A stretch of 64,000 nt of DNA, taken from NCBI GenBank assembly GCA_965199105.1, contig CBDAQO010000002.1:4216001-4280000 (forward strand), read 5' to 3'. The stretch comes from LMUY01 sp965199105. GTDB lineage: Bacteria; Pseudomonadota; Alphaproteobacteria; Acetobacterales; Acetobacteraceae. This document shows positions 33,708 to 42,633 of the stretch, one piece after another (position 1 is the stretch's first letter; the number at the start of each line of letters is the position of its first letter). The notes below the pieces were generated by a model that made no database searches, was not told where the DNA came from, and saw only the letters and a list, made by a program, of their open reading frames with translations. Both the position numbers and the translations under genes were made by a program.

Positions 33708-34382
33708 TCAGACCAGCCGCATGCGCAGGCGGAACAATCGCCGCCCGGCCAAGGCCAGCAGCACGCTCGCCACAATCGTCAGGCCGATGTAGTCGACCGC
33801 GGCGAGGGAAAAGATCTCGAACGAGCGGAACGTTTCGGCGTTGATGTTGTAGGCGCGCCCGGTGAGTTCCTCGATGCCGAAGATTGCCGCGATGGACGTG
33901 GTCATCGTCACCAGGATGTATTGGTTGGACAGCGCCGGGTAGACGGTGCGGCAGACCTGCGGCAGCACGACGAAGCGCAGCGTTTGGCGCCGGGTCATGC
34001 CGAGCGTCTCGGCGGCGTCCAGCTCCTCGCGGCGGACGGCGTTGAACCCGCCGCGCAGGGTCTCGGTCAGGTAGGCGCCTTCGTTCAGCGACAGCCCGAT
34101 CAGCACGGCGGTGAACGGGCCGACGAGGATGCCGGCTTCGGGCAGGCCGAAGAAGATGAAGAAGATCTGCACTAGCACGGGCGTGTTGAGGAAGCACACG
34201 ACGTAGGCGCGCGCCACCCGTCCGGCGCTGCGCGGCAGGAAGTGCAGCAGCGAGGCGTTGCACAGCCCGATCAGGAGGCCGCCGGCAAAGCCCAGGAACG
34301 CCAGCTCCAGCGAAACCAGCGCGCCCCCGAGCAGGTAGCCCCAATACGGCAGGACCTGGCCCCATTGCAGCGTATACGCCAT
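33708..34382 (-). CDS. Amino-acid ABC transporter permease, second
   Basis: 224 aa. ATG at 34382 (MAYTLQWGQVLPYWGYLLGG) is chosen. HisQ/GlnP-type membrane protein with YVVCFLNTPVLVQIFFIFFG (the ExxRxTPxLVQ segment, with F-L-N replacing the usual charged residues) and the EAA loop AAETLGMTRRQTLRFVVLPQ. It lies 16 bases after the second binding-protein gene and 13 before the first permease. The loss of the usual FRGTP sequence is a small oddity. Confidence 0.92.
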   Translation of the reverse strand: MAYTLQWGQVLPYWGYLLGGALVSLELAFLGFAGGLLIGLCNASLLHFLPRSAGRVARAYVVCFLNTPVLVQIFFIFFGLPEAGILVGPFTAVLIGLSLNEGAYLTETLRGGFNAVRREELDAAETLGMTRRQTLRFVVLPQVCRTVYPALSNQYILVTMTTSIAAIFGIEELTGRAYNINAETFRSFEIFSLAAVDYIGLTIVASVLLALAGRRLFRLRMRLV

Positions 34383-34398
34383 GCCTAATGCCGCCCCG

Positions 34399-35220
34399 TC
34401 AGAACCAGGGGCTGACGGGCACTTTGGTGTCCATCGGGCGGCCGAACCAATGCTCCCACAGGGCCTCCACCGTGCCATCGGTATGCAGCTCGTAGAGCGC
34501 CACGTTCACGTAGTCGCGCAGGCTGGTGTTGCCCTTCGCCAGGCCGAAGCAGGACCACGTGACGCCGAGTTCGGGCGCCGCGACCAGCACCCACTTGGTG
34601 GCGCCGTATTGCTTGTTGAGGCGGAACGAGGCCGTGTCGATGCCGTCCACCGAAGCCATCGCCCGCCCCTGCGCGATCGCCCGGTCACGGTCCTCGTAGT
34701 TGTCCAGCAGCAGCATCTGCGCTTTCGGCGCCCGCTTCTGCAGCACCGGGACCATCACCGTGCCGCGCACCTGCACCAGGGTCACGCCGTCGCGGTCGAG
34801 GTCGGCCATGCCGGTGATGCCGGTGTCGGCGCGGGTGATGATGCCGTAGTTCTCGGAGTGGATCGGCATGCTGAAGTCGATCACCTTGGCCCGGTCCGAG
34901 GTGCGGCTCATCGCCCCCATCACCAGGTCGACCCGGTTGGTGGCGACGAACGGCACCCGGTCGGGCGAGCCGACGGCGACCAGGGCGAGCTTGGTGCCGA
35001 GCTTCTTGGCCATCGCCGCCGCCAGCTCGGGCTCGAACCCGGTGATGGTGTTGGTGTCGTCATACATTGCGCGCGGCGGCAAAGTAGGGTTGACGCCCAC
35101 CCGCAGCGTGCCCGCCGAAAGCACCTCGTCGAGCGTGGCGGCCCGGGCCACGCGACCCGGCGAGGCAGCCAACGCGGCTGCGGCCACGGGCGCCATGAAC
35201 AGAGTCCGCCGGCTGAGCAT
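34399..35220 (-). CDS. Amino-acid ABC transporter substrate-binding protein (SBP family 3), second copy
   Basis: 273 aa. N-terminus MLSRRTLFMAPVAAAALAAS has a twin-arginine-like SRRTLF start, so export may go through Tat, unlike its Sec-type paralogue at 31205. SBP_bac_3 motifs: TLRVGVNPTLPPRAMYDD, GFEPELAAAMAKKLG, VGSPDRVPFVATNRVDLVMG, TLVQVRGT. It is the first gene of the cluster in transcription order. Two binding proteins for one transporter would widen its ligand range (inference). Confidence 0.93.
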   Translation of the reverse strand: MLSRRTLFMAPVAAAALAASPGRVARAATLDEVLSAGTLRVGVNPTLPPRAMYDDTNTITGFEPELAAAMAKKLGTKLALVAVGSPDRVPFVATNRVDLVMGAMSRTSDRAKVIDFSMPIHSENYGIITRADTGITGMADLDRDGVTLVQVRGTVMVPVLQKRAPKAQMLLLDNYEDRDRAIAQGRAMASVDGIDTASFRLNKQYGATKWVLVAAPELGVTWSCFGLAKGNTSLRDYVNVALYELHTDGTVEALWEHWFGRPMDTKVPVSPWF

Positions 35221-35295
35221 GTGGCCACTCCATGCGAGGTTCGGCCAAGTCTAGCAAAAGCCATGCCTCAGTTGCGGCCAGCGTCGCGGCCGCTC

Positions 35296-36660
35296 TTACG
35301 CCGGCAGCGTCACCGCCGCCTTCACGCCGCCGCTGGGGCGGTTGCTCAGCACCACGTCGCCGCCATGGGCACGCAGGATGTTGCGCGCGATCGGTAGGCC
35401 CAGCCCAGTGCCGCCGGTCTCGCGGTTGCGGCTGACCTCGAGGCGGTGAAACGGCTCGAACACGCGGTCGAGCTCGCCCGGCGGAATGCCAGGGCCGTTA
35501 TCCTCCACCAGCACCGTCACCAGCCCGTCCTTCGGCTCCTGCAGGCAAACCCGCGCATTACCGCCGTAGTTCAGCGCGTTGTTCACCAGGTTGGACAGCG
35601 CCCGCTTGATCGCCACCGGGCGCGCGCGCACCGGCTGGTGGTCCGGCCCCTCGTAGCCGGTAAGCTCGGCCCCACCGGTGCGCGCGTCCGCCGCCTCGTC
35701 CAGGATGGTGCGCAGCAACTCCGCCAAATCCACCGCCCGCATCGACTCCGAGGCGGCGTCGTCGCGCCCGAACGCCAGCGTGGCCGCCACCATGCCCTCC
35801 AGCTCGTCCAGGTCGGCCAGCATCTTGCCGCGCTGCTCCTCGTCGTCCATCCACTCGGCGCGCAGCTTCAGCCGGGTGATCGGCGTGCGCAGGTCGTGGC
35901 CGATGGCGGTGAGCAGGAAGGTGCGGTCCCGCACGAAGCGCCGGATGCGGTCGGCCATGGTGTTGAAGGCGCGCGCGGCCTTCATCACCTCGCTCGGCCC
36001 GGCCTCGGGCATCGGCGGAGCGTTCACGTCCGTGCCCAGCCGCTCGGCCGCCTCCGCGAGTTGGCGCATCGGGGCGGAGAATTGCTGCACCCCCCAGATC
36101 ACCAACGCCGTGGTCGCCAACGCCATCAGCGCGAACGGGATCAGGAAGCTGCGCTGCAGGAAGGGGGTGAGCGGGCCAATCGCCACCCGGATGTTGAGCC
36201 ATTCGCCCGAGGGGAGCTGCATGCTGACCAGCAGGCGCCGCTCCGGAAACGAGGCACGGATCAGCAACGCCTTCCACCGTGCACTGGGCGGCACCGGCGC
36301 GACTTGCAGGCTGAGCCGCAAGTCCCGCTGCGCCTGCGGCGGCGCCGGTGGCAGGTCGCTTGGCGAGGGGGTCTGGTCGAGCGTGGCGGTGACCCTGGCG
36401 CGCGGGTCGATCTCGCGGATGGCGATCTGGCGGTCCTCCGGCGGCGCCAGCGCCACCGAGCGGTAGAGGCTGCCGATGCGCAACCCCTCTTCCTGGGTGC
36501 GCGCGAGCAGCAGCAGGTCGAGCTGGCTGAAGGTGTAGATCAGCAAACCCAGCCCCTGCACCAGGATCAGGCCCACCAGCAGCACGGCGGCGGTGCGGTT
36601 GGCCAGGCTGCGCAGCCATGGCAGCCGCTGGTTCGAAACGGCCGCGCGATGGCCGCTCAC
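35296..36660 (-). CDS. EnvZ-like sensor histidine kinase
   Basis: 454 aa. First helix near 25-48 (AAVLLVGLILVQGLGLLIY), a periplasmic loop of about 125 residues, second helix near 170-190, a HAMP domain (about 190-245, ending FNTMADRIRRFVRDRT), the dimerisation H-box AIGHDLRTPITRLKLRAEW with the phosphoacceptor His near 255, and an ATPase domain (NLVNNALNYG, EDNGPGIPP, GGTGLGLPIARNI). The GTG start at 36660 overlaps the regulator stop (GTGA). It is the partner of the OmpR-type regulator upstream. The signal sensed is unknown; the periplasmic loop is Pro-rich. Confidence 0.94.
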   Translation of the reverse strand: MSGHRAAVSNQRLPWLRSLANRTAAVLLVGLILVQGLGLLIYTFSQLDLLLLARTQEEGLRIGSLYRSVALAPPEDRQIAIREIDPRARVTATLDQTPSPSDLPPAPPQAQRDLRLSLQVAPVPPSARWKALLIRASFPERRLLVSMQLPSGEWLNIRVAIGPLTPFLQRSFLIPFALMALATTALVIWGVQQFSAPMRQLAEAAERLGTDVNAPPMPEAGPSEVMKAARAFNTMADRIRRFVRDRTFLLTAIGHDLRTPITRLKLRAEWMDDEEQRGKMLADLDELEGMVAATLAFGRDDAASESMRAVDLAELLRTILDEAADARTGGAELTGYEGPDHQPVRARPVAIKRALSNLVNNALNYGGNARVCLQEPKDGLVTVLVEDNGPGIPPGELDRVFEPFHRLEVSRNRETGGTGLGLPIARNILRAHGGDVVLSNRPSGGVKAAVTLPA

Positions 36661-37373
36661 GCCCGTTGGACGTCCGCCGCCAGCACATAGCCGCCGCCAC
36701 GCACCGTCTTGATCAACTGCGCCTGCCGCCCGTCATCCTCGAGCTTGCGCCGCAGCCGGCTGATGGCGACGTCGATGGCGCGGTCGAACGGCCCGGCCTG
36801 CCGGCCCCGCAGCAGGTCGAGCAGCATGTCGCGGGTGAGCACCCGGTTGGCGCGCTCCACCAGGGCGAGCAGCAAGTCATATTCGCCGCCCGTGAGCGGA
36901 ACCTCGACCTGCTCCGGGTTGAGCAGGCGGCGGCGGTGCGGCTCCAGCGTCCAGCCGGCGAAGCGCAGCGCGCTGACGTCCTCGGCGCGGCGGCCGGGGC
37001 GGTCGGCGGTGCGGCGCAACACCGCGCGCATGCGAGCGAGCAGTTCGCGCGGGTTGAACGGCTTGGGCACGTAGTCGTCGGCGCCGAGTTCGAGCCCGAT
37101 GATGCGGTCGGTCTCCTCCCCCATGGCGGTCAGCATGATGATCGGCACGTCACCTTGCGAGCGCATCCAGCGGGACAGGTCGAGCCCACCCTCGCCGGGC
37201 AGCATCAAATCCAGCACGACGAGTTGGAAGTGCCCGGTCGGCCACACCCGGCGTGCCTCGCGCGCGTCCCGCACGGCGGTGACGCGGAAGCGGTGGCGTT
37301 CGAGGAAGCGGGCCAGCAGGTCACGGATTTCCCGGTCGTCATCCACCACCAGGATGTGCGGCATGGTTTCCAT
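36657..37373 (-). CDS. OmpR-family response regulator
   Basis: 238 aa from ATG 37373 (METMPHILVVDDD); ATG 37364 is an equally possible start. Receiver domain with acidic pocket VVDDDREIRD, phosphoacceptor Asp in VVLDLMLPGEGG, Thr in IIMLTAMGEE and Lys in YVPKPFNPREL. The C-terminal winged-helix DNA-binding domain runs from about 135, with GEYDLLLALVERANRVLTRD and DVAISRLRRKLEDD. Forms a two-component pair with the downstream kinase. It is divergent from the secreted-protein gene at 37509, with candidate direct-repeat binding sites between them. Confidence 0.94.
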   Translation of the reverse strand: METMPHILVVDDDREIRDLLARFLERHRFRVTAVRDAREARRVWPTGHFQLVVLDLMLPGEGGLDLSRWMRSQGDVPIIMLTAMGEETDRIIGLELGADDYVPKPFNPRELLARMRAVLRRTADRPGRRAEDVSALRFAGWTLEPHRRRLLNPEQVEVPLTGGEYDLLLALVERANRVLTRDMLLDLLRGRQAGPFDRAIDVAISRLRRKLEDDGRQAQLIKTVRGGGYVLAADVQRA

Positions 37374-37424
37374 GTGAGCTATGTAGCGTTTGCCAATCCG
37401 AGCCGGGAGGGCTTGCGCTACCTC

Positions 37425-37440
37425 GTTGCAATTGGTTGCA
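37425..37440. promoter_or_regulatory. Candidate OmpR-type operator (direct repeat)
   Basis: GTTGCA-ATTG-GTTGCA, two identical hexamers 10 bases apart, in the 135-base divergent region between the response regulator and the secreted-protein gene; a third TTGC occurs upstream at 37413. OmpR-family regulators bind tandem direct repeats spaced 10-11 bases on one DNA face. The position suggests control of one or both divergent genes. Inference from spacing only. Confidence 0.4.
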
Positions 37441-37508
37441 CTTCGCCGCAGACGGGATGCGCCGCCCGGTTCTAGAAGCCGCCCACAACAAACGTGGAGG
37501 CGCGCGTC

Positions 37509-37967
37509 ATGCGTAAAGCGATCATTTTGGCAGCGATCACCGGTGGCGTGCTGGCCGGTGGGGTTGCGGCTTGGTCTCCGGTCGCGGGTGCCCAGACCGC
37601 CCCGCCAGCGCCGCCGCCACCAGCGGACGGTGGCATGCACGGGCCGGGCGATGGCCGCCCGATGGGTGGCGGGATGGACCGGATGGGCGACGAGCGCTAC
37701 GGCGGCGGGATGCGTCATGACGACATGATGCAGCGGATGCGGCAATTCGCGTTGATCTATCCGGCGCGCGACAAGATGCTGAGCGGGCCGGACGTGCAGA
37801 AGATCGCGGAGGCGTTCCTGCTGATCAACGGCAATCATACGTGGAAGATCACCGAGGTGCAGGAGCAGCCCGATGTGGTGACGTTCGCGCTGGCCACGCC
37901 AGACGGCACCGCGATCGCGCGGTTCGAGATGGACCGCCACAGCGCCCGGCCCCGCCGGATCTCGTAA
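37509..37967 (+). CDS. Secreted hypothetical protein with Met/Gly-rich region, possible target of the adjacent two-component system
   Basis: 152 aa. ATG at 37509 has GGAGG about 8 bases upstream. Signal peptide (KAIILAAITGGVLAGGVAAW) followed by Pro-rich then Met/Gly/His/Asp-rich sequence (residues about 45-80: GGMHGPGDG, GGGMDRMGD, MRHDDMMQRM). Such Met/His-rich stretches can bind copper or other soft metals. The C-terminal 60 residues form a PepSY-like strand pattern (HTWKITEVQEQPDVVTFALA). It is divergent from the regulator gene, so it may be regulated by it and act with its kinase in the periplasm (inference). Confidence 0.75.
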   Translation: MRKAIILAAITGGVLAGGVAAWSPVAGAQTAPPAPPPPADGGMHGPGDGRPMGGGMDRMGDERYGGGMRHDDMMQRMRQFALIYPARDKMLSGPDVQKIAEAFLLINGNHTWKITEVQEQPDVVTFALATPDGTAIARFEMDRHSARPRRIS

Positions 37968-37987
37968 CGGGCAGCGGTTTGTCTTCC

Positions 37988-38017
37988 TGCCCTCTCCATC
38001 TCCCTCTGGGAGGGGGG
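37988..38017. repeat. Copy of dispersed CCCTCTCC/GGGAGGGG repeat
   Basis: TGCCCTCTCC...CTGGGAGGGGGG inverted motif just after the secreted-protein gene, followed by TTTCTTG. Same family as the elements at 4176, 42588, 45330 and 53545. Folding plus the short T-rich stretch could give weak termination. Confidence 0.4.
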
Positions 38018-38070
38018 TTTCTTGTTCGTGAAACGTGGGGGTTTTTGGGCGGGCGGGGCTAAGATGGGCC

Positions 38071-38718
38071 ATGGTTCCAACCGCCGCTTGCGCTGCGCTC
38101 TACCGGCTCGATCCTGACCTCGCCAGCATCGAGGCGGGTGCGGGGATGCTGCCGTGGCGCACGCGCGCGGGGGGCTTTCCCGGCCTGCTGCAGGCGATCG
38201 TGGGGCAGCAGATCAGCAACGGCGCGGCGGCGGCGATCTGGCGGCGGCTGGCCGCCCTGCCCGGCGCGCTCGACCCGGCGGCGCTGGCTGGGCTGTCGGA
38301 TGACCTGCTGCGTGGCGCTGGGCTGTCCCGGCCCAAGGTTGCCCATGCCCGTGCCCTTGCCGCGGCGTTCCTGGACGGGCGGCTGAGCGAGGCAGGACTG
38401 GCGGCGATGGCGGACGAGGAGGCGATCGCGGCGCTGTGTGCCATCCGCGGCATGGGGCGATGGACGGCGGAAGTCTACCTGCTGTTCGCCCTACAGCGCG
38501 AGGACGTGTTCCCGGCCGGCGACCTGGCGCTCGCCGCCGCGGTGGCGGACCTCAAGCGCCTGCCCGCCCGTCCGAACCCTGCGGCCCTGCGCGCCCTCGC
38601 CGCAGGCTGGGCACCCTATCGCGCCATCGCGGCACGGTTGCTCTGGCATCATTGGCGGTTCCGCACCGGCCGGCCTTCCATGGATGACCCGGCGCCGGTC
38701 GCCGTGCTAGGGTCGTAA
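38071..38718 (+). CDS. DNA-3-methyladenine glycosylase II-like (AlkA family, HhH-GPD)
   Basis: 215 aa. ATG at 38071. HhH-GPD base-excision glycosylase: FPGLLQAIVGQQISNGAAAAIW near the N-terminus is the AlkA-type QQxS block, the helix-hairpin-helix reads LCAIRGMGRWTAEVYLL, and the catalytic Asp lies in VFPAGDLALAAAV. It lacks the N-terminal AlkA domain of the E. coli protein, so it is the short form common in alphaproteobacteria. Removes alkylated purines. No ada or alkB is next to it. Confidence 0.9.
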   Translation: MVPTAACAALYRLDPDLASIEAGAGMLPWRTRAGGFPGLLQAIVGQQISNGAAAAIWRRLAALPGALDPAALAGLSDDLLRGAGLSRPKVAHARALAAAFLDGRLSEAGLAAMADEEAIAALCAIRGMGRWTAEVYLLFALQREDVFPAGDLALAAAVADLKRLPARPNPAALRALAAGWAPYRAIAARLLWHHWRFRTGRPSMDDPAPVAVLGS

Positions 38719-38741
38719 CGACCGGTTGGCGAGCACACTCC

Positions 38742-39182
38742 ATGCACACATTCCGCCGTCCATGGCCGATTGCCTGGGCTTCGATTCTCACCGTGGTGGG
38801 AAGCGCGCTGGCGCCTGTGGCGGCACAGACCGCATCGCGGTTCGACGGCGCTTGGCGGGTGGACTTGACCTGTACGGAAACGGCTGCCGGCGTGAAAGGC
38901 TACGCGTGGCACTTCGCCGCCCGGGTGGCGAACGGCATGTTCCATGGCGAGCGGGGCCAGGCCGGCGCCCCGGGATCCATGACCTTGGACGGACTGATCG
39001 GTGCTGACGGGGCGGCGCTGTTGATTGCGGACGGCTTGACCGACGACCCCCGCGGCACGTTTCGCCACGTCCCAACCGGGTCTGCGTTCCACTACAGCGT
39101 CAAGGCGCAATTTGGCCTGGCGAACGGAGCCGGCACCCGAGTGGAACAGCGCCCCTGCACCCTCGTGTTCAACAAGCAGTAA
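38742..39182 (+). CDS. Secreted hypothetical protein
   Basis: 146 aa with a signal peptide (PWPIAWASILTVVGSALAPVAAQ). The mature part (FDGAWRVDLTCTETAAGVKG, then GMFHGERG and GSMTLDGLIGADGAALL) has the strand-rich look of a small lipocalin-like or calycin-type beta-barrel protein. There are two cysteines (LTCTE and RPCTLVF). No specific family recognised. It follows the glycosylase by 23 bases on the same strand but shows no functional tie to it. Confidence 0.7.
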   Translation: MHTFRRPWPIAWASILTVVGSALAPVAAQTASRFDGAWRVDLTCTETAAGVKGYAWHFAARVANGMFHGERGQAGAPGSMTLDGLIGADGAALLIADGLTDDPRGTFRHVPTGSAFHYSVKAQFGLANGAGTRVEQRPCTLVFNKQ

Positions 39183-39191
39183 CGACACCGA

Positions 39192-39653
39192 TCAACGTTC
39201 TCCGTCTCCCGGTGGCGGGGGGCGGAAGGGGTGGGGGTCCGTCAGCCCCAACCAGCTCGCTTGAGCCGTGGCACTCCGGCCGGCGAGAAAGGCGACAAAG
39301 CGCGCCGGCTCGCCGCCCCACCGGGCCCGCGCCCCAACCCCAGCCACCGACTGGCCACCGCGCCAGGCGATGGGTCGCATGCCGCGCAAGCCAAGCGCCT
39401 CCGCGTCCGGCCGGGTCGTGCAGACGATGTCCGCCGCCGTAATGTCGAGGGTCCGCCGCACCCGCAGCCCGGTGCGCGCCTGCATCGCCTCGCAGGCCCA
39501 TGGCACGAACGGGTCGGTCCGGCCGGTTGCCGGGCCAACGTACCAGGCCATGGGCAGCACCTCTGCCGGCCCGCTGACCAACACCACCGGTGCGGCTGCC
39601 AGCAATGTTCGCCGGCTCAGTGCGGGGGGAAGCCTCAATCCCGTTGGCAGCAT
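39192..39653 (-). CDS. Short secreted protein with Tat-like signal, possible truncated substrate-binding protein
   Basis: 153 aa. Signal peptide contains SRRTLLAAAPVVLVSG, a Tat-type start. The mature part has an alternating strand-helix pattern; its end (ARFVAFLAGRSATAQASWLGL) resembles the last helices of ModA/extracellular solute-binding proteins, but the N-terminal lobe is too short for a whole one. It lies 25 bases after the dppC-like gene on the same strand, so it is probably the last gene of the peptide transporter operon. Function not recognised. Confidence 0.6.
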   Translation of the reverse strand: MLPTGLRLPPALSRRTLLAAAPVVLVSGPAEVLPMAWYVGPATGRTDPFVPWACEAMQARTGLRVRRTLDITAADIVCTTRPDAEALGLRGMRPIAWRGGQSVAGVGARARWGGEPARFVAFLAGRSATAQASWLGLTDPHPFRPPPPGDGER

Positions 39654-39678
39654 CGATCACCCCCGTGGCAGCGATAGG

Positions 39679-40623
39679 TCAGCGCTCGCTGCGGGGATCA
39701 AACGCGTGCTGCAGGCCATCTCCCAGGAAATTCACCGCGATGACGGTGATAAAGATCAGCAAGCCTGGGTAGATGGCGATCGCCGGGTCGGTGGTGACCA
39801 GGTCCTGGGCGTTGTTCAGCATGTTGCCCCAGGAGGGCATGGGCGCCACGATGCCGAAGCCCAGGAACGACAGCACGCTCTCGAACAGGATCACGCGGCC
39901 GATAGTGAGCGTGACGGCCACGATCAGCGGGGTGGCGACGTTGGGCAGGATGTGGGCGGCCATGACGTAGGCCGCGCCACCGCCGCTGGCCCGCGCGGCG
40001 CGGACGTAGTCGCGGCTGCGCAGCGCGAGGGTGGCGGCGCGGGTGAGGCGGGCGATGCTGGTCCAGTCGACCGCGGCGATGATGACGACCACGCGCCAGA
40101 ACCCGGCGGCGCCGGAATGGGCGAACTCGGCCGAGAAGCCGAGCTTGGTGAGGTCCAGCGCGCCCAGCACGATCAGCAAAGGCAGCAGCGGCAAGGCGAT
40201 CATGCCGTCGGTGAAGCGCATCAGCACGCCGTCCACCCGGCCGCCGAAGTAGCCGGCCACCACGCCGATGAACAGGCCGATGACGCTGCCGGCGCCGGTG
40301 GCCAGCACGCCGACCAGCAGCGAGATCTGCCCGCCCAGCATGAGCCGCACCAGCTCGTCGCGCCCCGCCTCGTCGGTGCCGAGCGGGTGGCCCGGCGATG
40401 GTGGGCCGTATTGCGAGAGCAGGTCGGTCTCGTAGGGGTCGACGCCCAGCCAATGCGCGGTGGGCCAGGCGCCGAGCGTGAACAGCAGCAGCAGGGTGAT
40501 GATCACCAGGCTGGCCATGCCGGTGCGGTGGCGGCGGAAGCGGCGCCAGCGCAGCGTCCAGGGCGAGACGGCGCGCTCGGTGGCGGGAGTGGGGGCGGGG
40601 GCGAAGCTGCCTTCCGGGCTCAT
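39679..40623 (-). CDS. Dipeptide/oligopeptide ABC transporter permease (DppC/OppC-like)
   Basis: 314 aa with six hydrophobic helices, a cytoplasmic N-terminus (SPWTLRWRRFRRHRTG), the conserved HPLGTDEAGRDELVRLM motif after the first helix, and the coupling loop YVRAARASGGGAAYVMAAHILPN in two overlapping parts. Ends AVNFLGDGLQHAFDPR, typical of DppC. Forms the membrane channel with the DppB-like protein 30 bases upstream. Confidence 0.93.
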   Translation of the reverse strand: MSPEGSFAPAPTPATERAVSPWTLRWRRFRRHRTGMASLVIITLLLLFTLGAWPTAHWLGVDPYETDLLSQYGPPSPGHPLGTDEAGRDELVRLMLGGQISLLVGVLATGAGSVIGLFIGVVAGYFGGRVDGVLMRFTDGMIALPLLPLLIVLGALDLTKLGFSAEFAHSGAAGFWRVVVIIAAVDWTSIARLTRAATLALRSRDYVRAARASGGGAAYVMAAHILPNVATPLIVAVTLTIGRVILFESVLSFLGFGIVAPMPSWGNMLNNAQDLVTTDPAIAIYPGLLIFITVIAVNFLGDGLQHAFDPRSER

Positions 40624-40653
40624 GGCGCGGTCACCGTGCGGCTCCCAATGCGT

Positions 40654-41600
40654 TCACAATGCGATCCTGGGGTCGAGCCAGGCATAGGCCAGGTCGGCCA
40701 GCAGGTTGCTCACCAGCGTGACGAGGGTGGCGAACAGCAGGCCGGTGAGGGCGAGGTTGAAGTCGTTGCCGAGGATGGCGTCGTAGATCATCTTGCCCAT
40801 GCCGGGTTGGGCGAACATGGTCTCGGTGATCAGCGCGCCGCTGAACAGGCCGCCAAAGCTCAGCGCCATCACCGTCACCACCGGGATCAGCGCGTTGCGC
40901 AACGCATGCACGGTGACGATGCGCGCCTCGCCAGCGCCCTTGGCCCGCGCGGTGCGGACGTGGTCCATGCGCATGGTCTCGATCATCGAGGCGCGCACGA
41001 AGCGGGTGAACTGCCCGGTGCTGGCGAGCGCGAGCGTGGTGACCGGCATGATCAAGTGGCGCACCTGGTCGGTGAAGTCGCCGTTGCCCACGGTGCTGGT
41101 GCCGCTGGCCGGCAGCCAGTGCAGGCGGACGGCGAACACCAGGATCATCACCAGCGCCAGCCAGAACACCGGCACGGAGATGCCGGCGAAGGCGAACAGG
41201 CTGACGATGCTGTCCACCAGGCCGCCAGGCCGCAGCGCCGCCAGCACGCCGAGGAGGAAGGCGAGTGCGACGGAGAGGACGAAGGCGGCGAGCATCAGCT
41301 TGCAGGTTTGCAGCAGGGCGGGGAGCAGCACCTGCAGCACGGGTTGGGCATGCGTGCGGGAGAAGCCGAAATCGCCCTGCAGGGCCGCGACCAGCCAGTG
41401 CCAGTAGCGCAGCGTGATGGGCTGGTCGAGGCCGTAGATGGCGCGCAGGTGGGCCACCACTTCGGGGGTGGCGCCGGGGTCGGAGGCGATCATGACGTCG
41501 ATTGGGTCGCCCGGCATGAGGCCGATCAGGCTGTAGATGACGAACGACATCACCAGCAGCACGATCAGCGCCTGCGCGCCGCGTTGCAGGATGAAGCGGA

Positions 41601-41604
<4 letters not shown>
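40654..41604 (-). CDS. Dipeptide/oligopeptide ABC transporter permease (DppB/OppB-like)
   Basis: 316 aa. ATG at 41604 overlaps the upstream ATPase stop (ATGA); a longer start would run into that gene. Typical DppB N-terminus MIRFILQRGAQALIVLLVMS, then LMPGDPIDVMI and LGLDQP-like YGLDQPITLRYWHW, followed by DFGFSRTHAQPV. The coupling loop reads HVRTARAKGAGEARIVTVHA. Pairs with the DppC-like permease. Confidence 0.94.
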
Positions 41605-42530
<926 letters not shown>

Positions 42531-42587
42531 GAGTGCCGCCCAGCTCGCCGCCCCGCCAGCAGGCAAGGCGATGGCACTCGCTTGCTG

Positions 42588-42627
42588 CTCCCTCTCTCGC
42601 TCGCGGCAGAGGGCCGGGGTGAGGGCG
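42588..42627. repeat. Copy of dispersed CTCCCTCTC/GAGGG repeat
   Basis: CTCCCTCTCTCGCTCGCGGC followed by AGAGGGCCGGGGTGAGGGCG between the two ATPase genes of the peptide transporter operon. Imperfect inverted repeat of the same type as at 45330 and 53545. Confidence 0.4.
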
Positions 42628-42633
42628 CGACCG

